In this document: positions 10,612 to 21,951 of the stretch, in pieces | Layout: each line of letters begins with the position of its first letter | Numbering within the stretch: position 1 is the first letter of the stretch | Source: Alloascoidea africana | Taxonomy: Eukaryota; Ascomycota; Alloascoideomycetes; Alloascoideales; Alloascoideaceae | DNA length: 64,000 bases | Reading direction: 5' to 3' | NCBI GenBank assembly: GCA_030581615.1 | Contig: JAKTTT010000027.1 | Coordinates: 62,001 to 126,000, forward strand | Notes under the pieces: generated by a model | Database searches by the model: none | Seen by the model: the letters and a program-made list of their open reading frames with translations, nothing else | Told to the model about the DNA's origin: nothing | Position numbers and translations under genes: made by a program

Positions 10612-12660
10612 ATGATCTTGTCAAAGTCTAGGTCTTTTATTTTGCCTTTTAGGCATTTGTATGGATCTGCTAGAAACACTGTTTTAACCCCCTTTTCTGT
10701 TCACAATCTTCGATCATATAGCGAGTATACCAGTGACTTGCGAAAAACCATCAATGAGGAAGATCAACGTGAAAATATTGAAAAAACGTCATCACAGTCT
10801 CAACCCCCGTCCGGATTGTCGGATAGAAATGAGGTTCCGTCGGATGAAGCTTTAGAATCTTTGAACTCTTCAAGCGAACTTCCTTGGTACCTCCGAAGTG
10901 ACAACTCCAGCTCATTGACTTCTCCAAGAATTGAAGAGCTAATACCTGAAATTCCAACCGATGCCCCAAGTTCACTAGAACCAACTCTTAAGTATATTGC
11001 GAAGGATCTAGGCTTGGTGGAAGTTAAACTTCTGGATGTAAGGAATAAAGAAACGTTGTTAAGACACGGAACACCACCAGTGATTGGCGACTTTATGATT
11101 TTGGCAACTGGCAAAAGCGATAAACATGTGAAAAAGGCTGGGATGCAGTTATACACCTGGGCAAAGAATGAATTTGGAGCAACGCCATTTATTGAAGGTC
11201 TAATGAAGTCAAATGGGACATGGTTGAAAAATCAACGGCGACTAAAGAAAAAAATTAGAAACAAGAGTACACCAGTATATGACGATTCATATTTGGATAT
11301 ACCGCCAAACAGTTGGATAATGACTGACTTGAAGGTTGATGGAATCTATGTACATGTCATGACAGAGGAGAGAAGACAAGAATTAGATTTAGAGGAGCTG
11401 TGGGGATTTAAAGAGGAGGAGCCATCTCAAGAAAGATCCACTACGAATCCTAGCTTTGCTGGCTGGAGGCAGACGAGATCATATTCAACCATTTCTGCTT
11501 CTAAATCCTCTGGTATTATAGATGCACAACAGTTTACCGAGACAGCAGACAGTTTCAAGACGCTAAAAGAGCAAGTGGATCTTGGTAAATACAAGGAGGC
11601 GATCAGAGCCGGAAACGCTCTACCAAAAGCTTTTAGAGAAGAGAATGATGTCACTTCATTGATACTAAAAGCCCACATTAACCATATTTTCAGCTGTCCC
11701 AATGGTGAAAAGCTGATACCGTTCAACTACGCCGATTCCGCTACTCCATTTGTTGCATCCTTCTTTAGTTCGCTACCAAATTATATGGAACCAGCTCATT
11801 GGAGGCTGAAATTCATATTTCTTCAAAAACTTCATATGATTAATTTTAGGTCTTATCCTTTAGAACTGATATTACGACACTTTGTCTTCCAACAAGCATC
11901 TGGAACTTTAGTCGAACCAGAAGATCTCAAAATGTTTATGAGACTACTTATGAAATCAAACCAATTCAACAGTCAAGGCGAAAACATTTTATCAAAAGAA
12001 AGTTCAGAGGGCATTGGCAGCGGGGATGATTATACGGTATTTATTTCTTCCAAGTTTAAACTATTGGCAAGCTTGCTTGAGCTCGTTTGGAGGCCTCAAT
12101 CCCTGAACTTTCTAGATGATAAAGGTTTGGTGTGGGAATTGCTAAGCATGTGCATAATGACAAAAGATCGGGTGAGTATACTAACACCAGAATCTGTTAT
12201 TTCCAACCCACTTCCTAGTTTTGATGCTCAAAACGTGGTTATTCCCAGCAAGAAAGTTTCTGTGGACCTGGCGTTCGATAGAATATCAAATGCTTACCAG
12301 TCAAGCGGAGGGAAATTAGGTCTCCCTTTGGCAGTCTTTATACTCACAACACATGCAAATGAACAATTGTGGAGATTGCTTTGGCAAAACTGGACAGACA
12401 TCAAAGTCGTTACTAGGATAGATTCGTCATTGAACGAAGAGCAATTACAGTGGCTTTGGGGTTATTTGTCATGCCTAATTTCTAAAACGGGAAACATCGC
12501 TTTGATGAATCACTTTTTAACAGAAGAGTGGGCTGATCTTGTGAGAAGATATGGGAAGTTTCCTGAACTGCCGGAGATAATGAAGTTGGGAATTAGGTCT
12601 CAGTTGAAAGTTATTGATCCTTTGGGCTTGTCGTTTGAGCATATTAGAGCTTGTTTGTAA
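10612..12660 (+). CDS. ATP25: Mitochondrial Atp25 (OLI1 mRNA stability / ATP synthase assembly)
   Basis: 682-aa mitochondrial protein of the Atp25 family. In S. cerevisiae the precursor is cleaved into an N-terminal part that helps assemble the Atp9 (subunit c) ring and a C-terminal part that stabilises OLI1/ATP9 mRNA. The first 40 residues are basic and hydroxylated without acidic residues, as in a mitochondrial presequence. A RsfS/Iojap-like domain is visible at about residues 115-265 (SSLEPTLKYIAKDLGLVEV, PPVIGDFMILATGKSDKHV, and a NSWIMTDLKVDGIYVHVMT strand). The large alpha-helical C-terminal half (about 300-682) matches the family in length and arrangement. It is a single exon. The start is the first ATG and gives a good presequence. 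Confidence 0.88.
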   Translation: MILSKSRSFILPFRHLYGSARNTVLTPFSVHNLRSYSEYTSDLRKTINEEDQRENIEKTSSQSQPPSGLSDRNEVPSDEALESLNSSSELPWYLRSDNSSSLTSPRIEELIPEIPTDAPSSLEPTLKYIAKDLGLVEVKLLDVRNKETLLRHGTPPVIGDFMILATGKSDKHVKKAGMQLYTWAKNEFGATPFIEGLMKSNGTWLKNQRRLKKKIRNKSTPVYDDSYLDIPPNSWIMTDLKVDGIYVHVMTEERRQELDLEELWGFKEEEPSQERSTTNPSFAGWRQTRSYSTISASKSSGIIDAQQFTETADSFKTLKEQVDLGKYKEAIRAGNALPKAFREENDVTSLILKAHINHIFSCPNGEKLIPFNYADSATPFVASFFSSLPNYMEPAHWRLKFIFLQKLHMINFRSYPLELILRHFVFQQASGTLVEPEDLKMFMRLLMKSNQFNSQGENILSKESSEGIGSGDDYTVFISSKFKLLASLLELVWRPQSLNFLDDKGLVWELLSMCIMTKDRVSILTPESVISNPLPSFDAQNVVIPSKKVSVDLAFDRISNAYQSSGGKLGLPLAVFILTTHANEQLWRLLWQNWTDIKVVTRIDSSLNEEQLQWLWGYLSCLISKTGNIALMNHFLTEEWADLVRRYGKFPELPEIMKLGIRSQLKVIDPLGLSFEHIRACL

Positions 12661-14162
12661 ATAAGAGAACCAAGAGTAATATTCAAAGTGTTTCAACCAG
12701 AATGAATATTGTTCTTTCGAGTTTCATCAGGGCCAAAACGCTGTTGAATGGCATTAACTATACGTTAAAATTTGTATGTTCCTGCCCTATCTCGGGTTCT
12801 GGAGAGACCACCTCATCCCTATAAGTAGCTCAGGCCTCCCTTCTCTTATGTTTGCCTGCCTGCGAATTAGCGAATCATTGGTTTGCAACTAGCCCCAAGT
12901 TTGGACAGGGTATGAGAGATTTGACAGGCTTGAAATCACAATAAAGAACCATTTTCTTGAACCATTAACTAGAATTTTCTAAATGTGCTGATTAGAGCAC
13001 TTGGCTAAGTTTTAGAGCGGAAAGCTCTTAAAACTTGCTCATAGCATCTCATTGGATTTTGGTTCCCAGAACGCTTTTGTAAACTGTTCTATGGGCAAAT
13101 AGTGATGCCCACAGAATCAACTAATGAGCATTGCCAAAACAACTGTTACAGCAACTCCATTGATACAAAAGCTGTGCCAATGTACATTCTGCTCTTAAAG
13201 TGATGATCATACACCTTGTCCGTCTTTTGTATACAACTAAAAATCCATTAGATAATAAATCGGACGCAGTATTGCTACTATACTACAGTAGAGATTTGCC
13301 ACGATCCTTCACTATTCGCTCGAACATTGGTTTTTGTTTACTGTTGGAACTACATGCCTGCTTATATAAAAGTTTAAAACAATTGGTCCAAGGGGCAGTA
13401 TAAGCAAGTAATAGAAAAGGCAAAGCTAACCGCAGAATTTAGTGAGGTAATAAAAAATTCCTCAGAACAGCGAAACATTTTTTATCTCTCATTTAAAAAT
13501 CCCATAGTATTAAGCTGCTCGTGGCGATGGCGATGCAATCTCCCCTGGATGTAAAAGCAAGGTCTCTCGGAACGTTAAACTTTTTACCATGGCACACGCT
13601 TTTGGCAAAAAGAGCTCTTACAAATTTTGCTGAACCCCATCGTCCAAAAGAGCAAAACTACTGAGGCATTAAAGATGTGAAATAGTCGCTCAGCATCGCT
13701 AAGCAAAGCAGCAAACTTCCTTCTCGCTTAAAGCCACTGTGAGGGACTTTTACCCAGTACACCATTTACTCGTGAAGCATTTTTCAGCACAAAACACTTT
13801 TTTTTCTTTCTGAAGTACACTAACCATCTGAAAATTACATAAATATCGCTCGAAATTCTCTTTCGCAGAATATTTATCTTTCAGTTTTCATACCTCTGTT
13901 CCATACTTGCTAGGAAATCCCCTTTATTTTCTAGCAAACCCTCTTCTTCGAAGACGCCATTTCATCCTACGAGAGCTGCCGCTTGACGGGGTCTAATTCT
14001 TTTTTCCTCTAGAGCTGGGGGAAACAAGAACTGGATATCCAGACTGTTAAGAATAATACAGAAACAAATCTAGCCTCGAAACGATTTCAGGTAGATTGTG
14101 CGACCGTGCTCCAATTCTTTCGACGTATCTGAAAATCTTTTTCCACTATCGCTTACATTGAG
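12661..14162. promoter_or_regulatory. Intergenic region and long leader upstream of SPE1
   Basis: 1.5 kb without a recognisable gene. The proximal 485 nt (13678-14162) contain no ATG at all and are pyrimidine-rich in places, consistent with a long 5' leader or an intron-bearing leader of the ornithine decarboxylase gene. I see no tRNA gene in the distal part. Confidence 0.45.
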
Positions 14163-15581
14163 ATGGCTCCATTGCTATTGGGGGAGAAAGCTGATCTATT
14201 CGCTAATGCTGCTCCGTTAAACGCCTATGACAATTATCAATTTATTGAAAATGAGTCATCTGTTTACCCAAACCTCAAACATTTGTCTGGTTACAAGAAC
14301 AAGAATTTGGATTCTGTTCTCCAGTTGATGAAGGGCAATGAGCAACGTGCGACAGAGTTGATTGGCCAGGCAATGTACAACCATATATCCAACATCGATT
14401 CGGAAAACTGTGAACCAGGCGTCGAAAACTCTTTTTACGTCTGTGACCTGGGTGAGGTTTTCCGACAGTTTGTCAAATGGAAGCTATACTTGCCAAGAGT
14501 GACTCCGTTCTATGCTGTAAAGTGCAATCCAAATCCTCAGCTTTTGTCTCTATTGGCCAAACTGGGAACAGGCTTTGATTGCGCTTCCAAAGCAGAGATT
14601 GACACTATCTTGAACCAAGGGGTTGAAGCCAATAGAATCATCTATGCTCACCCTTGCAAAATCAACTCCTATCTACGCTATGCAAACAGCAAAGGAGTTT
14701 ACAACATGACCTTTGACAATAGCGACGAACTTTTCAAAGTGAAAAAATTGTTTCCAGATGCTCGCTTGTTCTTAAGGATTGCAACTGATGATTCAACTGC
14801 CCAATGTCAGTTGAGCGTCAAGTACGGCGCTGCGATGTCAAACACGGAAGATTTGCTTCACTTGGCTAAGGAGCTGGGACTTAATGTTGTTGGAGTTTCC
14901 TTCCACGTAGGCTCGGGTGCCTCTGACTACAATGGATGGATTCAAGCTATTCTCGACGCTCGTAAAGTGTTTGACCAGGCTTCGCAGATTGGGTTCAACA
15001 TGAGCTGTTTGGACATTGGAGGAGGCTTTGTTGACTCGACTTTTGAGAAGACATGCCGTGTCATTTCGCCACTGCTGGAGTCTTACTTCCCCGAACATGA
15101 GAACGTCAAGATCATTGCCGAGCCTGGTAGATACTTTTCAGCAACAGCCTTTACGTTTGCCGCCCATGTAATTGGCAAAAGACGATTTGAGGAGGAAAGT
15201 GCTGCAATGATTTACTTGAACGATGGAGTTTATGGGAATTTGAATTGCATCCTTTTTGATCATCAAGTTCCAGAGGTCAAAGTTTTGACGTACAAGGGCC
15301 GATTCCTATACTCAAAGGAGATCGCCCATCCTTTTGGGGGGATATCCGACTCTGACCCTGGCTACACTTGTTCCGTTTGGGGCCCAACATGCGATGGACT
15401 AGACTGTATCTCAAAGTCTTGCAAGTTGAATTATCCTGTTGAAATTGGAGATTGGTTATTCTTCGAGCACTTGGGTGCCTACACCTCAAGCGCAACCACC
15501 CAATTCAATGGATTTGAAACAGGGGCAGAAGTGATCTACATTTGCTCAGAGCCAAGCGCCAAGACTATTGTTGGACTCTAA
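14163..15581 (+). CDS. SPE1: Ornithine decarboxylase
   Basis: PLP-dependent enzyme that converts ornithine to putrescine, the first committed step of polyamine synthesis; a cytosolic homodimer. The 472-aa protein shows the full alanine-racemase-fold ODC set: PFYAVKCNPNP with the PLP-binding lysine at K120, GFDCASKAEID, HVGSGASD, the glycine-rich CLDIGGGF loop, AEPGRYF, and WGPTCDGLD with the active-site cysteine at about C410 donated across the dimer interface. The roughly 75-residue N-terminal extension ahead of the barrel is typical of fungal ODCs. It is a single exon. Antizyme-type control is known for yeast ODC but cannot be read from this gene alone. The unusually long ATG-free upstream region may take part in translational control. 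Confidence 0.97.
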   Translation: MAPLLLGEKADLFANAAPLNAYDNYQFIENESSVYPNLKHLSGYKNKNLDSVLQLMKGNEQRATELIGQAMYNHISNIDSENCEPGVENSFYVCDLGEVFRQFVKWKLYLPRVTPFYAVKCNPNPQLLSLLAKLGTGFDCASKAEIDTILNQGVEANRIIYAHPCKINSYLRYANSKGVYNMTFDNSDELFKVKKLFPDARLFLRIATDDSTAQCQLSVKYGAAMSNTEDLLHLAKELGLNVVGVSFHVGSGASDYNGWIQAILDARKVFDQASQIGFNMSCLDIGGGFVDSTFEKTCRVISPLLESYFPEHENVKIIAEPGRYFSATAFTFAAHVIGKRRFEEESAAMIYLNDGVYGNLNCILFDHQVPEVKVLTYKGRFLYSKEIAHPFGGISDSDPGYTCSVWGPTCDGLDCISKSCKLNYPVEIGDWLFFEHLGAYTSSATTQFNGFETGAEVIYICSEPSAKTIVGL

Positions 15582-15765
15582 TCCCGGAATGGTTTTGTAT
15601 TTTCGACTTGTTTGGAATAGAGCTTTTTGGTTTTAAAAAAGTTGCTTTATGTTGACTTCTAAAATATTTCCTGATTGTTTACTTGCCTAGTTGGCACCGT
15701 AGTTTGGTCTGTGTTAATAGTTTCATCAATTTTCCAGCTTTCTTCTTACTCATTTGTGAGATAGC

Positions 15766-15772
15766 CGGGTAA
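15766..15772 (+). promoter_or_regulatory. Reb1-like site upstream of LOT5-like gene
   Basis: CGGGTAA, an exact match to the Reb1 core, lies 58 nt before the ATG of the next gene. Identified by motif only. Confidence 0.4.
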
Positions 15773-15829
15773 TACCATCTGAAGTATTGAAATTTCGCTC
15801 TCCATCAGGCAAGTCATCACAGGAAGTAA

Positions 15830-16864
15830 ATGGTAACAGCACCTGGCATCACAAAAATCACAACGAGCCCCATTTCTGGGGAGCAGGTTCCAGCTATTCC
15901 AAGCAATGCTCGGTTAGAGCCTGATTCCGATGATCCGACATCGTTTTCTTGTACAGAATGGACGAGCAAGGACTGGCTCGTTAATGTGAGCGCGAACCTG
16001 GTGCTTCAAGGTGACAACAGTTCGGATTGGCTTCTGCAATTGCTACAGAACGATCAATATTTAAAGCCCAAGCTGTTGGAATTTAATGGCAATGATGGAG
16101 TGAGAGTAGATCTTGTTGTGTTAACCACGTGAGTAACATGTTTCAACGGTTCTCTAACGTGCTCATGTTTAACCTATTTTCAAATGAATTTGAATAGATC
16201 TCTTATCATATGGTTTGAGCAATTGAAATTTGGCTATTCAATCCCATATTTTATGATACCTTTAATGGCGTTGCAAAGTTCGACAACCGAGGCTGGGAAG
16301 TCTATATATATGCAGCTGCGAAAGTCTGGACCACTTTTAAAGCTCTCATCTGGTGCCAATGATAACGATGTAGCAAACGGCAATGAAGAACATGATGAGG
16401 ACGACGAATCCGAGGATGAAAGTGAAGATGACGAGCTTATAACAATACCTATATCAACAAACGATGACGAACCAGAAGAGTTTGTGGAATTGTACCTCGC
16501 GACTTCACCAGAGACCAGTATTACATCCTATTATTCTCCAACCTCAGAAGATATTGACAAACCAACTGAGACATCAATACAACAAGTTTATGAATCGATA
16601 ATGGTTTGTTCCAACCTACATTCTGATTTTGATGAAGAAGATAGTGATGCAGACATGGATCTCTCAGGAGGAAAAGCTTTGAATTTGAGTACCCTAGATT
16701 TCGGATCGGAGTGGATAACAGAAGAGAACGTTGCTGATGTAGATCAAGCTGAGATACCAGAAGCTGTTGTAACTTTTAAAACTGAAAGTTACCAAGAGAG
16801 TAATGGTGAAAGGTTGGAGGATGACCAATCTGGTCAAAACACAAAGTATATCAGAACAAGTTAA
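15830..16864 (+). CDS. LOT5: LOT5 / pICln-like protein
   Basis: Two exons, 15830-16128 and 16198-16864, give 321 aa. The intron is 69 nt with a GTGAGT donor, a TCTAACG branch and a TAG acceptor; the junction codon (ACA) is completed in phase. The join gives VDLVVLTT-SLIIWFEQLKFGYSIPYFMIPLMAL, the PH-like strand pattern of the pICln/Lot5 family (nucleotide-sensitive chloride-conductance regulator-like). In other eukaryotes pICln is a methylosome subunit that chaperones Sm proteins; the role of yeast Lot5 is poorly known. The C-terminal half is strongly acidic (EEHDEDDESEDESEDDE), also typical of pICln. Family assignment is fairly secure; the functional role is inferred. Confidence 0.75.
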
Positions 16865-17183
16865 GATACGCTTGATCCCTTCTATTCCAATCGACTCTTA
16901 ATGCTTTTTACAAACATTGTGTAATAGATTTCAAAAACATGGCATTGAGTATAGCACTATATAACGATTTGAAGATAAAGGTTAAGATTACATGAATCCG
17001 GTGGTCAATAATAAGTACAAGCAAATCAGTATCAAGGAATAAAAAGTGGATACAGTTATCAATCTTATAACTCTATTCTAGATATTGTGTATTGCAACAG
17101 TTAATGGCCCCTGTACTCCAGCTCGCTTGACCGAATGAGATATAGAAAAAAAAAGGGAAGAATAATGCAACATCATACACCTC
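16865..17183. other. Convergent intergenic region, LOT5-like / CNA1
   Basis: About 320 bp of AT-rich sequence between two converging genes. It is expected to hold both terminators; nothing else is visible. Confidence 0.5.
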
Positions 17184-18944
17184 TTATTTCATGGAATTGC
17201 TCAATTTTCTAGCCAAAGTGATAAGCTTCTCATCACGCTCCGCTTCATTGATTTGTGATATCTTGCGTTGCAGTTCGCGATCGGCATCTGCTTGAGTTTT
17301 GGTTGGTGGCAAGGCCTCATTTTCTCTGTCAGCTTGCTTGGCGTCCGCGAATGAATGAATGGCCCTCCTTATACCTTCAGAGCCCAAGGCCAACGTGCCA
17401 GAAGGAAGCTTCCCTCCAGATGCAGACTTCAACTCATGGACATTCTCAGCTTCTTCACGTAGAACCGAGAACATACGGGAGACACGGCCAATTGCAATGA
17501 TCTTGTTGCGCAATGCGCGTCTCTTTGCCTCTTGTTCTGCACTATCATCAACTGCAAGGCCAGTTTCCTCGCCAAGTTCTTCCTCGGTGCAAATGTTCAA
17601 AATGGCCATCACCATGTCCACTACTTTTTCACCAACAAATGGAAGGGACCAAGTAAAGACATCCATGAAATTAGGTAACCAATAGGGATGTGGAGAGGCG
17701 TTGAATTGTCGAATGTTCATGACATTGTTTTCGTACTTCAAGACAGCAGCCTTATTGTTATAATAATCCAAATAGTTTGGGGCAGAGAACATTGTTAACA
17801 GACTAGGAAAGCCCATGGTCTTGGTGCGCTTGTACATCCTATAGCCGGCATCTTGTGCTTCATGTGCTCTAATTATAGAGAGAAGATTATTTCTTTCCAA
17901 GAATGCGCACGATGCTCTATAGGTGAAAAAATATGAGCACCCTCGAACGTCATTTTCCAGGAAAAAAGAGTCGGTGTTATCTTCATCATACTCTTCGAGG
18001 GGGTCTGCCCATAACAAATCGCACATAAGGCCCTTTGTAGGGGGCTCACGGAACCTATCAATTTTTCGAACATCGTCAAGCGTCCGTAACGCTGGCGAAA
18101 TGCCTCCATGCACACAGAAAAACTGGGTGTTCATTATAGCAGCAAGAGGTAAAGCGTTAAAAGACTCGATACATGTATTGTAGATACGGGAGCTGTACTT
18201 ATGGAGGCATTCGGTCTTGAATGTGAAATATTCTGTGAGGTGTCTGCATTCATGATTGCCCCTTAGTAGATGGATGGTGTTTGGGTAGGTGATCTTGAGA
18301 GAATAAAGATACAAAACGCATTCAATTGAAAAGTAACCACGGTCGACGTAGTCGCCCAAGAAGAGGTAATTTGTATTCTTTGGGTCTCCGCCCACCTCGA
18401 ACAGTTTCATAAGATCGTAGTACTGCCCATGCACATCACCGCAAACAGTGACAGGGGCAGGAATATCAAGGAGGTTTGGCTCTGCTGATAAGATCGTTGT
18501 AGCCCGATTGATGATTTTCAAAGCTTGAGACTGGCTCAGGCGGCCCTCATGAATGAAATGGTTCTTCAGAAAGGCCACATTTGGTGAGCCATTAGATAAA
18601 AAGACCTCTTCGTCGGTAGGGATCTTGGTCGCAGGAGGGGGAACCTCTACCAAAGAAAAAACACGTTGTTAGATCAACAATTTCACATTACGTAAATTGG
18701 ACAAACAAAAAAGGAATATAACAAAAAATAAGAAAAGTAAAAAAACTTGATGTTACTTACTCGTCGTCACTCGGTCTGTTGTCTTCACTTTGGTGCCATC
18801 ATCAGTTACAAAGACGGTCAAATCACTAGACGGTCCTCCTTCTTGCTTTTTCGTGCTGAGGATCTTGAGGGCGTTCTCCATCTTTTTGGAAGATGCAGGG
18901 GGGGCTTCTTCCCCGTTCTTTCGTGTGCCGGATCCTGAAGGCAT
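17184..18944 (-). CDS. CNA1: Calcineurin A, Ca2+/calmodulin-dependent protein phosphatase catalytic subunit
   Basis: Ser/Thr phosphatase of the PP2B class that dephosphorylates Crz1-type factors during calcium and stress signalling. Exon 1 (18944-18761) encodes an N-terminal tail starting [13 protein letters not shown]; exon 2 (18646-17184) carries the enzyme; together 548 aa. The 114-nt intron has a GTAAGT donor, a TCTAAC branch and a GTAG acceptor, and the junction codon AAG is in phase. Metallophosphatase motifs are intact: [30 protein letters not shown] and [10 protein letters not shown]. Downstream lie the calcineurin B-binding helix, a basic calmodulin-binding segment ([19 protein letters not shown]) and an autoinhibitory-type tail ([16 protein letters not shown]). 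An in-frame TAA sits immediately upstream of the start ATG. The gene is divergent from the PEX11-family gene. Confidence 0.96.
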
Positions 18945-19338
18945 GGCGGTTGCTTAAATATAGACTTGGTCAGATGAATGAGAGACAGGCATCTGGCGAC
19001 CAAGGAAGTTTCCAAAGGCGCTGTCGTTACCCGGCCCGCTTCCAATTAATGGGCGTGTTGGATCTAATTTGGCATGCGAGATCAGGAAGCGGATAAAGCA
19101 AGGCACCTGGGACCAATTCGATTTCAGAGCAGAAAAGGCAGAGAAACCCCAGATTGTGTATGCGAAAAGCACACTGGAGCTCTTTTCTTTGGATCTTGAA
19201 AAGGCGAGAAAGACCAACAGGCACGAACTTAAACACCAAAACTTTATGTAGTCCCCTAGGCTCTCTTCCCTTCCTCCTACTCAGATCTCTTCAACTCACC
19301 CTTTTGGTTTCTCTACCCATCACACTTTCTTTTGCCAA
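18945..19338. promoter_or_regulatory. Shared divergent promoter, CNA1 / PEX11-family gene
   Basis: 394 bp between two divergent start codons. It contains TTACCCG (19027-19033), the reverse complement of the Reb1 core CGGGTAA. A pyrimidine-rich stretch (about 19260-19330) precedes the PEX11-family ATG. The open frames here are short and unsupported. Confidence 0.45.
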
Positions 19339-20388
19339 ATGTCGGAAAAAGTTTCTGAGAATCAAACCAAGCTGGTTTATGTGTTGTCTCTTTTGGATAA
19401 CCGATATGGACGACGGACTGCAAGGGCAAATGTGTATGTATTTTTCAATCGTCATATTTGTGTCCACAAAACCGAGGTACTTTCAGGACAATATTAACAC
19501 AACACATTCAATTTCCCACTCCACAGGTTGTTATCAACAGCTGCGAGCCTTGATACTACATTGGCCTTGATCGGCTATTCTTCACAGGCTTTTTCCGAGC
19601 TTTTGAAAAGAGCTGGAAAGCATGATTGGACTTCGACAATCGCATATCTTACCCCACTCTTGAATGCACTTGGCAGAGATTCCAAAAGTTTTCTTAGAAT
19701 TAGACAAACACTCTTGAGCTTGACAAAGTCTGCAAATGGCTCGAATCCCGCTTCGATATCTCTGGGTACAGGTGCCGAAGACGCTATTCCTGTTCATCAA
19801 AGCCTCGGCACGCTTTCTAGCCTCATCAGTGACATCAGAATATTCAACCGATTATGGGGTATGATTCCACTGTTTGACTGGCTATTTGCCGAGCTCAAGG
19901 ACTACAAATCCAAGTCATCTGAAAAGCCTTCGGCATTGGCTCCCAAGTTTGACAGGTACATTCTTTACCTTAAATTGGCGTCTTTGATTATCTATCAGCC
20001 CCTTGAGAACATTGCTTATTTGGGATCCCACAAGATAATCAAAATGTCTGCATCCACCGAGATCAAATTATGGTGTTGGAGTTGCAGGTTTTGGGCCGCA
20101 TATGTTGTCCTAGAATTGATCCGATTGACCAATGATTATATCCGTGAGTATCGCAAGCAAAAATCAGATGGGTTGGGGTTAGTTCAGCGTACTTCTTCCA
20201 CCTTTAAAAACTTATCGGGCAGTTGGTACAAAGACTTAATCATCAACTTGTCGTACTTGCCACTCACTGCTCACTGGTCTCTTGAAACAGGCCTCCTTGG
20301 CACTTTGACAGTTGGAATTTTGGGTACCACGGCAGCGGCGGCTAATATCGGACCAAGATGGTTTAATGCTGTCAAAGGAACTTTCTGA
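19339..20388 (+). CDS. PEX11-family peroxisomal membrane protein (PEX11C-like)
   Basis: Two exons, 19339-19433 and 19527-20388, give 318 aa. The intron is 93 nt with a GTATGT donor and a CACAG acceptor, and the split Val codon is in phase. The N-terminus, MSEKVSENQTKLVYVLSLLD, continues into DNRYGRRTARANVLLSTAASLDTT-type sequence, then LGRDSKSFLRIRQTL and SDIRIFNRLWGMIPLFDWL, the pattern of Pex11/Pex11C proteins, which bend and elongate the peroxisomal membrane before fission. There is a predicted membrane segment near the C-terminus (LLGTLTVGILGTTAAAANIG). Methylotrophic yeasts use several Pex11 paralogues during peroxisome proliferation. I favour the Pex11C branch but cannot separate paralogues without an alignment. 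Confidence 0.8.
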
Positions 20389-20787
20389 ATTGATTGTAAT
20401 ATTTATAGATTGTTATTTGTATTTTGATAGAAAGAAGAAAATTGAAGTAAATTTGAATTTTTTAGGACATTATTTGGTAGGTTCTTGTTGGCATCATGAC
20501 AGCTGTGATCCATTTGGCCATAGTATTGAGAAATCAATGAAATACAACAGCCTTGCACAGAGGTTATTACAGAACCCCGGAACATGGTCTTTCCTTCAAA
20601 GAGAACTATAGGGCCAAGAAAACTTCACCAGCACTTTGATTTAACTTGTATTCTACGAAATTGAATCTTTCTAACCAAAACACTTTTAGCCCTTGAGAAT
20701 CATCAAGGGTTGAATCAATAGTGCAAGCAGTTGATAGAAAAAACATTATGAGAGGAAAATTGCATAAAATATTGTCATTACTCAGTA
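20389..20787. other. Convergent intergenic region, PEX11-family / KTI12
   Basis: About 400 bp of AT-rich sequence between converging genes, expected to contain both 3' ends. No coding signal is visible. Confidence 0.5.
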
Positions 20788-21696
20788 TCACAGATTATTC
20801 ATATTTGTATTTAAAAACTCAACAAATAGTGGTTGGATTCTAGCTGTATCCAATGTTCTCATTTTATTCAGTGAAATGAACGACCGCCGTATCCTCTGTA
20901 ACTGGGCTAAAGAAACCTGAGATACAGGGACTTCTATAATCATAGTTTCACCATCTTCTAGCTTTATGTTGACCTCATGAGGTCCCAAATTTGGCGATAG
21001 TTTCTGCATCTCTAAGATCTGCTTCACCACATTTTGTGTCAACCTATCCAACTCGTAAAGGAAATTGGTTGCGGTTGCTGCTTTAACCACTGTTGCTTGA
21101 TTCGGCGGTTTAGCCTTTTTGAGAATGAGACCATCCCAAATGTCATCCACTGGGATTGTACTATCTGGATCATCAAAAGCAATGTTGAATAGCGGAGAAT
21201 CCCATCTTGATCTTCCATCTGGCTCTTCATATCTAAATATTAAGGCATCTAGCAGATCATCTGGCCACGATTCATCAACCCCTTTTTCTTCTAACGACTT
21301 TTCTCTCTTTGCAGTATTGTACTGTTTGCAAATTGCCGGCGGTGCCATAACATGGAAAACGCATGAATTGGTCGTAAGAGCTTTGGCTTCACAAAAAAGT
21401 TGGTACCGGAATCCCTTGATGTATGTTAGATTGTCGAGAATCACAATGGTTGACTTGGAAAGGTTCTTTTTGACAGCTGTCATTTGCATTCCACGAGTCG
21501 CTTTTTCTGTTCTGCTTTCTCTATAGGTTTCCTTTGAAATCGACAGACTTTCATCATTAATAACAAGCACTGACAAAGTTGAATATGGCGAGCTGGCAGG
21601 TTCTGATTTTATTTTCTTCTCCAACAGAGAAGCCAAGACCTTTGCCCTCGTCGTTTTACCACTGGAAGGAAACCCCGTAATCAGAATTAATGGCAT
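20788..21696 (-). CDS. KTI12: Elongator-associated ATPase Kti12
   Basis: 302-aa P-loop protein related to the tRNA kinase PSTK. It binds Elongator and is needed for wobble-uridine modification of tRNA (mcm5/ncm5) and, in yeasts, for sensitivity to zymocin-type toxins. The N-terminus is MPLILITGFPSSGKTTRA with a clear Walker A (GFPSSGKT). The Kti12 motifs SKSTIVILDNLTYIKGFRYQ (Walker B-like) and RYEEPDGRSRWDSPLF follow, and the helical C-terminal domain ends the protein. Length and domain order match the family. It is a single exon, divergent from EST2 across 255 bp. Confidence 0.95.
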   Translation of the reverse strand: MPLILITGFPSSGKTTRAKVLASLLEKKIKSEPASSPYSTLSVLVINDESLSISKETYRESRTEKATRGMQMTAVKKNLSKSTIVILDNLTYIKGFRYQLFCEAKALTTNSCVFHVMAPPAICKQYNTAKREKSLEEKGVDESWPDDLLDALIFRYEEPDGRSRWDSPLFNIAFDDPDSTIPVDDIWDGLILKKAKPPNQATVVKAATATNFLYELDRLTQNVVKQILEMQKLSPNLGPHEVNIKLEDGETMIIEVPVSQVSLAQLQRIRRSFISLNKMRTLDTARIQPLFVEFLNTNMNNL

Positions 21697-21951
21697 TTTG
21701 GGCTATCAATCCGATTTTTTTGGTGAAAATTGAAGGTGTACCATGAAATCTAGAAAGCAAAGACCGCCTGCGTAAATACCGTCATAAGCGTTCCCCAGCG
21801 AGAACTTGTTCGTGAACCTTGAACCAAACAAAACCAATGTTTGTTTATGGCTGTCTTGTTCAGCTACAAACCAATCTATAACTATTCGATGTCTCTATTT
21901 TCCAAAGTTATTTTTGGTAAAATTGGTATTGCTTGAACTTGTTTTCCAGAT

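Noticed and set aside
13200-13403. 67-codon frame upstream of SPE1
   Set aside because: No family resemblance and normal random length for this base composition.
21885-21951. Upstream ATG with a GT...AG pair that would extend the TERT N-terminus in frame
   Set aside because: The implied intron is only 33 nt, below anything else in the window, and the added residues are not supported by the TEN family.
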